From NCBI RefSeq assembly GCF_022810765.1, contig NZ_CP094494.1, forward strand, positions 1,116,001-1,180,000: a DNA stretch of 64,000 nt, read 5' to 3'. Of the stretch, positions 56,990-64,000 are shown piece after piece. The DNA is from Winogradskyella sp. MH6 (GTDB lineage: Bacteria > Bacteroidota > Bacteroidia > Flavobacteriales > Flavobacteriaceae). The number at the start of each line of letters is the position of its first letter. The stretch's first letter is position 1. The position numbers were made by a program, and so were the translations under genes. The notes beneath the pieces were generated by a model. It was not told the origin of the DNA and searched no databases. It saw nothing but the letters and a program-made list of their open reading frames with translations.

Positions 56990-57004
56990 CATGAATATTT
57001 TTTT
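56963..57004 (+). terminator. Rho-independent terminator overlapping the ABC gene's stop codon
   Basis: Arms ATTCATGCTAT and ATAGCATGAAT (11 bp), with a second small CCC/GGG pair in the loop, then ATTTTTTT. The TAG stop (56987-56989) is inside the right arm, so the last codons are part of the terminator. Confidence 0.8.
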
Positions 57005-57300
57005 AGTTAACTTTAAAACACCTGAAATTACTCGCATCGTGTTTTTTAAATTCGAAAACATTACGTTTTCATTTAAAGTAGGTTCTGGTAGATTTGATTT
57101 GGTTTTCATAAGCTTTAGTTTATGCTAGATTTGGGGCAAAATCTGTAAATTAAGTTTATGGTAAATTCAGGTTAATTTAGTTATTGATTTGGGACTGCTA
57201 ATATCTAATTATTTTTCAATTTACCTGTTTAAATGCATTATAAATCGATGAAATGCATTTATTTTTAACATTTGTAATGTGTTTCGCCTATTTTTCTTAC
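57005..57300. other. Intergenic region with no gene seen
   Basis: About 300 AT-rich bases between the ABC terminator and the terminator of the convergent CoA-transferase operon. I see no coding frame, tRNA or clear repeat, only AT-rich text. Confidence 0.5.
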
Positions 57301-57328
57301 AAAAAAGCCACATTTTAAATATGTGGCT
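57301..57328 (-). terminator. Rho-independent terminator of the CoA-transferase operon
   Basis: Minus strand: arms AGCCACAT and ATGTGGCT around a 7-base loop, followed by TTTTTT. It lies about 26 bases past the stop at 57354. Confidence 0.8.
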
Positions 57329-57353
57329 AAATATAAGTTTGTAGAATAAATTA

Positions 57354-58007
57354 CTATATCTCCATCTCTGGTATTTCTCCTTCAATAATTAAGTGACCTT
57401 CTGTAGCATTTTTTATGTCTTCTACCGAAACACCTGGAGCACGTTCTAATAATTTAAAACCTTTTGGTGTCACCTCTATTACAGCTAAGTTTGTAACTAT
57501 TCGCTTTACACACCCTACACCTGTTAATGGTAACGTACAAGATTTTAAAAGTTTTGATTCACCTGCTCTGTTCGTATGCATCATGGCTACAATAATATTT
57601 TCGGCACTTGCCACCAAATCCATCGCACCACCCATTCCTTTTACCATTTTTCCAGGTATTTTCCAATTGGCAATATCTCCATTTTCTGCAACTTCCATGG
57701 CTCCAAGTATGGTCAAATCTACATGCTGACCTCTAATCATAGAGAAACTCATTGCGGAGTCAAAGAATGAAGCTCCTGGTAATGTGGTAATGGTTTGTTT
57801 TCCTGCATTAATCACGTCTGCATCTTCTTCACCTTCAAAAGGAAATGGTCCCATACCAAGGACACCATTTTCACTTTGAAATTCTACTTCTATATCGTCT
57901 CTTACAAAATTAGCAACTAAGGTTGGTATACCAATACCAAGGTTAACATAGTAACCGTCCTTAACTTCTTTTGCAATACGTTTTGCTATTCCGTTTTTAT
58001 CTAACAT
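57354..58007 (-). CDS. scoB: 3-oxoacid CoA-transferase subunit B
   Basis: Beta subunit of succinyl-CoA:3-ketoacid (or acetoacetate) CoA-transferase, which moves CoA between succinyl-CoA or an acyl-CoA and acetoacetate. The catalytic glutamate is in SENGVLGMGPFP, and the YVNLGIGIPTLVANFV and GGAMDLVASAENIIVAM segments are conserved. Length 217 is normal. It starts two bases after the subunit A stop, so the two are one transcription unit. AtoA (acetoacetate) is an alternative name for this family. Confidence 0.93.
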   Translation of the reverse strand: MLDKNGIAKRIAKEVKDGYYVNLGIGIPTLVANFVRDDIEVEFQSENGVLGMGPFPFEGEEDADVINAGKQTITTLPGASFFDSAMSFSMIRGQHVDLTILGAMEVAENGDIANWKIPGKMVKGMGGAMDLVASAENIIVAMMHTNRAGESKLLKSCTLPLTGVGCVKRIVTNLAVIEVTPKGFKLLERAPGVSVEDIKNATEGHLIIEGEIPEMEI

Positions 58008-58009
58008 AA

Positions 58010-58711
58010 CTAACTTCTTTGTCTTACGGTTCGTTGCTCTATTCTCTTTTCGTAGTGTGGTCCTTGGAATATTCTTTGTACAAATATGCCTGGAATATGT
58101 ATCTGATTTGGGTCTAACTCACCAACAGGAACAAGTTCTTCAACCTCAGCCACAGTGATGTTGGCTGCTCCACACATATTTGGATTAAAATTGCGGGCTG
58201 TGCCTTTAAAAACTAAATTACCTGCAGCATCACCTTTCCATGCTTTAATAAACCCAAAATCGGCTTTAAAAGCATGCTCTAGCACATACATTTTACCGTT
58301 AAACTCTCTAGTTTCTTTACCTTCTGCGACTTCGGTACCATAACCTGCAGGAGTGTAAAATGCAGGGAATCCAGCTTGTGCAGCTCTAGCGCGTTCTGCT
58401 AAAGTACCTTGAGGAATTAACTCTACTTCGAGTTCTCCTGAGAGCATTTGGCGTTCAAATTCGTCATTCTCGCCAACGTATGACGATATCATTTTTTTGA
58501 TTTGCTTTTGTTGAAGTAATAAGCCTAGACCAAAATCGTCTACTCCTGCATTATTAGAAATACAGGTTAAGCCTTTTACATTTAACTTTACCAATTCAGC
58601 TATGGCATTTTCAGGAATACCCGATAAGCCAAAGCCACCAAACATAAAGGTCATATTATCCTTTACACCTTGTAAAGCTTCAGTAACATTAGCTACTTTT
58701 TTATTAATCAT
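58010..58711 (-). CDS. scoA: 3-oxoacid CoA-transferase subunit A
   Basis: Alpha subunit of the same enzyme, 233 residues. The CoA-binding [13 protein letters not shown] loop and the [19 protein letters not shown] segment are family hallmarks; the C-terminus ends [20 protein letters not shown]. It is the first gene of the pair. The scoA ATG is preceded by a T-rich stretch; no exact -7 box is seen. Its product works with subunit B in ketone-body or branched-chain catabolism. Confidence 0.93.
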   Translation of the reverse strand: MINKKVANVTEALQGVKDNMTFMFGGFGLSGIPENAIAELVKLNVKGLTCISNNAGVDDFGLGLLLQQKQIKKMISSYVGENDEFERQMLSGELEVELIPQGTLAERARAAQAGFPAFYTPAGYGTEVAEGKETREFNGKMYVLEHAFKADFGFIKAWKGDAAGNLVFKGTARNFNPNMCGAANITVAEVEELVPVGELDPNQIHIPGIFVQRIFQGPHYEKRIEQRTVRQRS

Positions 58712-58804
58712 AATTGTATTTTTTTCCTTTTGGAAAAATACAAAACAATGCTATAAATTAATAGTTTCTGGTCAAATAAATAAGGGTGTGACTATAGATT
58801 GTTT

Positions 58805-61159
58805 TTAGAAATCTATTTCAATTTCATCGTCATCACTAGTATTGGTTTCATTACCTAAATCTCCCTCATCTTTTGCGGTACAATCTATGTTGATGGACAA
58901 TTCTGAAGGTTTTTCAAATTCGTCTTTAGATACATTGAGTGTTTTATCTGCGTAGCAGGCTTTCATATACAATCCCCAAATTGGTAACGCCATAGACGCT
59001 CCCTGTCCGTAAGCAATACTTTTGAAATGTGCAGCTCTATCCTCTGCTCCAACCCAAACACCTGTTACCAGATTTGGTACCATACCCATAAACCAACCGT
59101 CACTTTGGTTTTGTGTAGTTCCTGTTTTTCCTGCGATTGGATTTGTTAATTCATAAGGATAACCTGTAATTATTTCTCTGTAGACAGCATTCCATTTATC
59201 AAAACCTGCGTGTCTCAATCTTCGTCCAGAACCCGCTTGTGTTACACCTTCCATAAGATTTACAGTAACGTAAGCCACCTCTTCACTCAACACATCTTTA
59301 CTTTCTGGTGCTACTTGATAAAGTACTGTACCGTTTTTGTCTTCTATACGTGTAACCATTACTGGTGTATTATAAACACCTTTATTAGCAAAAGTTGAAT
59401 ACGCTGCCACCATTTCGTATACACTAATATCTGGTGTGCCTAATGCTATTGCTGGTACTGGCAAAATATCTTGTTCTACACCTAATTTCTTAGCCATTTC
59501 TACTACTGGTTGTGGACCAATTTCATTCATTAACCGTGCTGTAATCGTATTGGTAGAACTTGCCAAAGCATCTTTTAAGGTTTGCTTACCTGAGTAATTC
59601 CCATCGGAGTTTTTAGTCGTCCATGGTTCTGGATTTCCAAATTTATTAGCTTCAATAGTAATAGGAGTTCTTGGAAACGAATCACAAGGCGAAACCTGTA
59701 ACTGATCTATGGCTGTAGCATACACAAAAGGCTTAAAAGTAGAACCTACTTGTCGTTTTCCTTGCTTAACCATATCGTACTTAAAGTGCTTGTAGTTCAT
59801 ACCACCAACCCAAGCTTTTACATGGCCATTAGAAGGATCCATGGACATCATACCTGTACGCAAAAAAGATTTGTAATAACGCATAGAGTCTATTGGCTTC
59901 ATTACAGTATCTACTTCACCTGGCTTACCATCTATCCATTTAAAAACAGTCATTTCAACAGGCTTGTGAAAGGATGCTTCAATTTCTTTATCTGACTTAC
60001 CTTGTTCTTTAAGAATTCTCCAACGCTCACCTCTTCGCATTCCTGCTTTGAGTAAATTATTAACTTCAGATTTTGATAATTCTAAAAATGGGGCTGTAGG
60101 ATTTCTAAGAGGAGTATTTTGGTTATCAAACTCTGCTTGCAATCTAGGCATATGCAAAGCAATGGCATCTTCTGCGTGCTTTTGCATGCGCGAGTCAATT
60201 GTAACATATACTTTTAACCCATCACTATATAAGTCGTATTTAGAGCCATCTGGTTTTCTATTACTCTCGTCATTCGCCCAATCTTTCATAAAAGCTCTAA
60301 GGTATTCTCTAAAATATGTCGCTATACCTTGACTATGGGTTTCTGGTGTGTAATTAAGATCTAGTTCTGTAGCTTGTAATGAGTCTTTAACCTCTTCAGT
60401 TATGTAACCGTACTTATGCATTTGAGCCAAAACTACATTACGTCTATTTTTTACACCAACAGGATTTCTTCTAGGATTGTATAATGAAGAATTTTTGAAC
60501 ATCCCAACCAACATGGCCGATTCTTTAAGCTCTAAATCCTTTGGTTCTTTACCAAAATAAATTCTGGATGCCGAACGAATACCATCTCCATTGTTTCCAA
60601 AATCATAGATATTGAAGTACATAGCCATGATCTCTTCCTTGGTATATTGTCTTTCTAATCTGGTTGCAATAACCCATTCTTTAGCTTTTTGGATAATTCT
60701 TTTAACAATATTTCCTGAGGCCTGTTTGGTAAATAACAGTTTTGCTAACTGTTGTGTAATAGTACTAGCTCCACCTTTACCTCCAAGATAAACAGCTGCC
60801 CTCAGTGTGCCTCTCCCATCTATACCAGAGTGGTCGTAATACCTTGCGTCTTCCGTAGCGACTAAAGCATCAACCAAATTCTTTGGTAAATCTTCGTAAC
60901 CAACAGGAGTTCTGTTATCATTAAAATAAAACTTACCTAATGTTACACCATCTGAAGAAATGATTTCTGTTGCTAAATTAGTTTCAGGATTTTCTAATTT
61001 GGTGTGGTCTGGCATTTCTCCCAAAAATCCCCAAGATGCAAAAAGAAATAACAACACTACAGCAAGTATTCCAGCTGTAAATAGTATCCAAAACCATCTT
61101 ATATATTTTGAAAAATCTACTGTTTGTGTTTTAGATTTTGTTGTCTTCTTTTTTGCCAT
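58805..61159 (-). CDS. Class A penicillin-binding protein 1A
   Basis: Bifunctional peptidoglycan glycosyltransferase/transpeptidase of 784 residues. One membrane helix (about 22-44) anchors it. The GT51 domain has VATEDARYYDHSGID and ASTITQQLAKLLF with the catalytic Glu (ATED). The transpeptidase domain has S-x-x-K in GSTFKPFVY, the SSTNT S-x-N, and KTGTTQNQSDGWFMG for KTG. An acidic C-terminal tail follows. The gene lies six bases downstream of gldH on the same strand, a common Flavobacteriia arrangement. Confidence 0.94.
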   Translation of the reverse strand: MAKKKTTKSKTQTVDFSKYIRWFWILFTAGILAVVLLFLFASWGFLGEMPDHTKLENPETNLATEIISSDGVTLGKFYFNDNRTPVGYEDLPKNLVDALVATEDARYYDHSGIDGRGTLRAAVYLGGKGGASTITQQLAKLLFTKQASGNIVKRIIQKAKEWVIATRLERQYTKEEIMAMYFNIYDFGNNGDGIRSASRIYFGKEPKDLELKESAMLVGMFKNSSLYNPRRNPVGVKNRRNVVLAQMHKYGYITEEVKDSLQATELDLNYTPETHSQGIATYFREYLRAFMKDWANDESNRKPDGSKYDLYSDGLKVYVTIDSRMQKHAEDAIALHMPRLQAEFDNQNTPLRNPTAPFLELSKSEVNNLLKAGMRRGERWRILKEQGKSDKEIEASFHKPVEMTVFKWIDGKPGEVDTVMKPIDSMRYYKSFLRTGMMSMDPSNGHVKAWVGGMNYKHFKYDMVKQGKRQVGSTFKPFVYATAIDQLQVSPCDSFPRTPITIEANKFGNPEPWTTKNSDGNYSGKQTLKDALASSTNTITARLMNEIGPQPVVEMAKKLGVEQDILPVPAIALGTPDISVYEMVAAYSTFANKGVYNTPVMVTRIEDKNGTVLYQVAPESKDVLSEEVAYVTVNLMEGVTQAGSGRRLRHAGFDKWNAVYREIITGYPYELTNPIAGKTGTTQNQSDGWFMGMVPNLVTGVWVGAEDRAAHFKSIAYGQGASMALPIWGLYMKACYADKTLNVSKDEFEKPSELSINIDCTAKDEGDLGNETNTSDDDEIEIDF

Positions 61160-61164
61160 AACAC

Positions 61165-61668
61165 CTAATTTTGAGCTGGTTCTACTCTAAAACCTATATC
61201 TGTAATTCCTTCTAAATTTTCAACACCATTAACCTCTCCATTTTTTCGCATAGCATGTTGAATATTTACGCTATAATCTCCGTTTTCTGTAAACTTAAAG
61301 GGAGATTTATAACCTCTATACCAAAGCTTATTTTCTTTAATATCTGTAAATCCTGAACCTAAAAGTTCACCATTTTTTGCAGCCATTTTATACTCTAAAG
61401 TATCTGTCACAGCTTTACCATTTGGATAATTTAACTCTACGATGAGAAACAAATTGCTATATGCATAGTCGTTATTGTTTCTTAGATTAACGTAGAGATT
61501 ATAATTATTTATGGTATCTGGCGCTTTAAAATTAAAGGTAGCTATTGAATCCTTATGCCACTTATCTGGAACAGATTTATACTCATCGTACTCTGCTTTA
61601 GAGTCGCAACTTGTAACCAAAAACAAACTTACAAGTGCTATTAGTAACCCATTAGTTCTTCTTTGCAT
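61165..61668 (-). CDS. gldH: Gliding motility lipoprotein GldH
   Basis: 167-residue lipoprotein needed for gliding in Flavobacterium; its exact role in the machinery is not settled. The signal ends in lipobox LVTSC (lipid-bearing Cys at about 21). The mature part has the family beta-sandwich (FKAPDTINNYNLYVNLRNNN, KENKLWYRGYKSPFKF, GDYSVNIQHAMR). Its start overlaps the RicT gene by 17 bases and its stop is six bases from PBP1A, the usual order in the group. Confidence 0.92.
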   Translation of the reverse strand: MQRRTNGLLIALVSLFLVTSCDSKAEYDEYKSVPDKWHKDSIATFNFKAPDTINNYNLYVNLRNNNDYAYSNLFLIVELNYPNGKAVTDTLEYKMAAKNGELLGSGFTDIKENKLWYRGYKSPFKFTENGDYSVNIQHAMRKNGEVNGVENLEGITDIGFRVEPAQN

Positions 61669-62836
61669 TTTGCTTTTGATTGCGATTTTTGTTACGGTTT
61701 TTGTTTCTGTTCCTATTCTTGTTACGTTTCTTTTTGGGTTTTGGATTATCGAAGCGTGTTAAACTATCTTGCCCTACAACGTTTTCAAACTCTGCTTTAG
61801 TATCCTGTATGTGTTCTGCTGCGTACTCTTCAAGGCTTGCTACTTTTTCTTTTTTCTTGTTTTTTGCAATAATCTCATTGGCTTGTTCTGTAGTAATAAC
61901 GTGCCAATTCATCCATTCCCCTTCGTAAGCATACCACATAAGCCCTTTAAAAATATCTGTCTTTTGGCAAACTGCAGTGCCTTTTTCGGTATAAAGTTTT
62001 GTGTCATTTTTTGGAAACGCTTTTAAAGCATCTAAATAAGCATCTAACTCGTAATTAAGACAACATTTTAGCTTTCCACACTGTCCTGCCAACTTCAAAG
62101 GGTTTAATGATAATTGTTGATATCTAGCCGCTGAAGTACTAACAGATCTAAAATCGGTTAGCCATGTAGAACAACACAATTCTCTTCCGCAAGAGCCTAT
62201 TCCTCCAAGTCTTGCTGCTTCTTGTCTAAAACCGACCTGTCGCATTTCAATCCTAGTTTTAAACTCTCTAGCAAAAACTTTTATTAGTTCTCTAAAATCC
62301 ACACGTTCTTCAGCTGTATAATAAAACGTAGCCTTACTTCCATCACCTTGAAACTCAATGTCAGAGATTTTCATTTTAAGATTAAGGTCTATAGCAAATT
62401 GACGTGCTTTAACCTTCATTGGTTCTTCTTTATCTCTAGCGCTAGACCAAATGTCTATATCTTTCTGGGAAGCTTTACGGTAAATTTTTAAAACATTCTC
62501 TGAGTCTTCAATATCAATTTTTTTTCGCTTCATCTGTACACGTACCAGTTCTCCCGTTAAGGTAACCATACCTATATCGTGACCAGATTTTGCTTGAGTA
62601 GCAACAATGTCGCCAATACTCAAAGTAAGGTTTTCAGAATTTTTATAATATTGTTTTCTTCCGTTTTTAAAACGCACCTCTACACCTATAAAAGGTTCTT
62701 GTCCGTTTGGAAGCGACATATTTGCCAACCAGTCAAAAACAGTGAGTTTATTGCAGCTATCTGTACCGCAAGTCCCATTGTTTTTGCATCCTTTTGGCTG
62801 ACCGTCTTTACCAGTTGCGCAACTGTTACAAGCCAT
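61652..62836 (-). CDS. ricT: RicT (PSP1-domain regulatory iron-sulfur complex subunit)
   Basis: 394-residue protein with the PSP1 C-terminal domain and many cysteines. The N-terminal ACNSCATGKDGQPKGCKNNG and CGTDSC clusters and the later LCCSTWLTDFRS and GKLKCCLNYELDAY have the conserved cysteines thought to bind Fe-S clusters in the Ric complex (RicA-RicF-RicT). In Bacillus it influences RNase Y and mRNA processing; in Bacteroidota the role is less clear. The C-terminus is a Lys/Arg/Asn-rich tail that may bind RNA. It precedes gldH with a 17-base overlap. Confidence 0.92.
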   Translation of the reverse strand: MACNSCATGKDGQPKGCKNNGTCGTDSCNKLTVFDWLANMSLPNGQEPFIGVEVRFKNGRKQYYKNSENLTLSIGDIVATQAKSGHDIGMVTLTGELVRVQMKRKKIDIEDSENVLKIYRKASQKDIDIWSSARDKEEPMKVKARQFAIDLNLKMKISDIEFQGDGSKATFYYTAEERVDFRELIKVFAREFKTRIEMRQVGFRQEAARLGGIGSCGRELCCSTWLTDFRSVSTSAARYQQLSLNPLKLAGQCGKLKCCLNYELDAYLDALKAFPKNDTKLYTEKGTAVCQKTDIFKGLMWYAYEGEWMNWHVITTEQANEIIAKNKKKEKVASLEEYAAEHIQDTKAEFENVVGQDSLTRFDNPKPKKKRNKNRNRNKNRNKNRNQKQNAKKN

Positions 62837-62960
62837 ATAGAATTATATATTGAATTTAAGCTACTTAAGCCTAAATAAAGGATTCATAAAATTATTAATG
62901 AGTAAAGATACTATTATTTTAGTATTAGTTTGAAACAACCTGTTAGATGAATTTTATTAT

Positions 62961-63191
62961 CTAGATATGTTTAACCGTAATAATATTCACAGGACAGGCT
63001 TTTGAAGCATTTTGACTTGGTTCTAAAATCTCATAATCTTTAGATTTTAGTGTGTAAAATCCTTTCTTCTCTTCTGCATGTAGCAACACAGATTTCCCAT
63101 CTTTTTTAGACATTTGAAATTGCTGTGGTGCCAACTCCACACAGTAATTACAACCAATACACTTATTACGCTGTAAGGTAACAACAACCAT
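62961..63191 (-). CDS. Small 4Fe-4S ferredoxin
   Basis: 76-residue ferredoxin. The cluster motif is CIGCNYC near residues 11-17, with the fourth ligand in KACPVNIITV near the C-terminus. One cluster only; a charged 40-residue insert separates the halves. It begins in a TAATG overlap with the U32 gene, so the two are translationally coupled, and the ferredoxin probably supplies electrons or assists the U32 protein in RNA hydroxylation. Confidence 0.88.
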   Translation of the reverse strand: MVVVTLQRNKCIGCNYCVELAPQQFQMSKKDGKSVLLHAEEKKGFYTLKSKDYEILEPSQNASKACPVNIITVKHI

Positions 63192-64000
63192 TAGGCTTCA
63201 ACTTTATTTTCCACAATTTTGTACAATTTGTCTGATGGTCTTACCCTAAAATCTAATGGAATGGTTATAGCATCTCCTTTAGTGCCTTTTTCTTGTGGCT
63301 TGTCATTGACCAGCATTTCTTTCAATTCAAATTCTTTAGCTCCAGTTGTAGGTCCTGTAATTAAAATTGTATCACCAAGCGACACATCATAAGCCTCAAT
63401 CTTAAACTCTCCGATTTTAGCCTTTGGAAAATAATGTACTCCTTTACCTATATAAACTTTCTTTTGGGTAGCGTGACTGCCTGAGCCTTTGCTCCATTCA
63501 CCTAACTTCTGCCCTAAGTAATAGCCACTCCAAAAACCTCTGTTGTATACTTTTTCTAACTCTTGCATCCATGAGATAACTTGTTCTTTAGAGTATGTGT
63601 CGTTTTCTAAACTGTCTATAGCCTCTCTATAGCATTTAATTACTTTAGCTACATATTCTGGTGCTCTGCCTCTTCCTTCAATTTTTAAAACCTTAATTCC
63701 TGCATCTGCTACCTGATCTAAAAAATCTATGGTGCATAAATCTTTTGGTGACATTATATACTCATTGTCCAACTCCATTTCTATACCTGTTTCCTGATCT
63801 ACAACCGTGTACTTTTTTCTACAGTTTTGCTTGCACGCACCTCTATTTGCAGAAGAATTATACGCATGCAAACTCATATAACATTTACCAGAAACTGCCA
63901 TACAAAGTGCTCCGTGACCAAAAATTTCGATCTCTACCAATCTACCCGAAGGCCCTTTAATTTGTTCTTTCTCTATTTGCTCAGTAATGTGTTTTACTTG
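63191..64000 (-). CDS. U32-family protein (TrhP/RlhA-like RNA hydroxylation), partial
   Basis: The window cuts the gene; the N-terminus lies beyond 64000. The visible 269 or so residues continue past the apparent Met at 63940 without a stop (…KGPSGRLVEIEIFGHGALC), so that Met is internal. Conserved parts are the cysteine motifs CMAVSGKCYMS and CKQNCRKKY and the ADAGIKVLKIEGRGR segment, with a C-terminal U32_C beta domain (SLGDTILITGPTTG). Proteins of this group (TrhP and RlhA) hydroxylate tRNA wobble uridine or 23S rRNA cytidine. The layout with a C-terminal U32_C domain is closest to TrhP. It is coupled to the ferredoxin. Confidence 0.88.
   Translation of the reverse strand, partial: QVKHITEQIEKEQIKGPSGRLVEIEIFGHGALCMAVSGKCYMSLHAYNSSANRGACKQNCRKKYTVVDQETGIEMELDNEYIMSPKDLCTIDFLDQVADAGIKVLKIEGRGRAPEYVAKVIKCYREAIDSLENDTYSKEQVISWMQELEKVYNRGFWSGYYLGQKLGEWSKGSGSHATQKKVYIGKGVHYFPKAKIGEFKIEAYDVSLGDTILITGPTTGAKEFELKEMLVNDKPQEKGTKGDAITIPLDFRVRPSDKLYKIVENKVEA

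Overview
The window is AT-rich (roughly one-third G+C by eye) and looks like chromosome of a marine-type flavobacterium (Bacteroidota, Flavobacteriaceae). The evidence is: a GldH gliding lipoprotein next to RicT and a class A PBP, giant secreted proteins ending in type IX secretion (T9SS) sorting tails, a TonB receptor with a carboxypeptidase-regulatory-like N-terminal domain, the hemC-hemD fusion, and repeated use of the Bacteroidota -7 box TAnnTTTG upstream of genes. I see no tRNA, rRNA, CRISPR, integrase or transposase; most of the window is ordinary core chromosome with a few accessory-looking genes.

Layout. (1) 1-9.4 kb: a metal-homeostasis block. It has an RND metal-efflux pump fused to its outer-membrane channel, its membrane-fusion lipoprotein, then on the minus strand a ZIP transporter and an MntR/DtxR regulator, and divergently a TonB-dependent receptor; two inverted repeats sit in the short mntR/receptor intergenic region. 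(2) 9.4-18 kb: housekeeping genes (TerB-DnaJ protein, bacilliredoxin, PlsC acyltransferase, HD phosphohydrolase, AraC regulator, secreted protein, radical SAM protein, enoyl-CoA hydratase, sensor kinase) and HemJ. (3) 18-23.7 kb, minus strand: a sortilin-like propeller protein, a MATE exporter and ferrochelatase (hemH). (4) 23.9-28.5 kb: a giant TraB/GumN-domain secreted protein and small exported proteins. (5) 28.5-40.6 kb: the haem biosynthesis cluster AraC / hemA-hemCD-hemE-(EI24, GNAT)-hemF, a large membrane-anchored-looking SF2 helicase, and hemB. (6) 40.6-44.2 kb: CNNM/CBS protein, Ogt, serine hydrolase, DEDD exonuclease. (7) 44.2-54.9 kb, minus strand: two tandem paralogous secreted reprolysin-like metalloproteases (1898 and 1584 aa) with T9SS tails. 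(8) 55.3-58.7 kb: a double-ATPase peptide ABC protein and both subunits of 3-oxoacid CoA-transferase. (9) 58.8-64 kb, minus strand: PBP1A, GldH, RicT, a ferredoxin and the truncated end of a U32-family (TrhP/RlhA-like) protein running off the window.

How the genes work together. hemA, hemCD, hemE, hemF, hemB, hemJ and hemH together cover the path from glutamyl-tRNA to protohaem except hemL, which is not in the window. The first block couples metal export and uptake with a metal sensor. GldH and the two T9SS-tailed proteases belong to the gliding/T9SS biology of this phylum.

The best candidates for something under-described are the fused RND pump with what looks like a retained internal signal peptide, the SF2 helicase with two internal transmembrane helices inside the haem cluster, the unexplained ~870-residue C-terminal part of the TraB/GumN protein, and the mosaic identity pattern between the duplicated proteases. 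I did not find a convincing multi-gene undescribed defence or mobile system.
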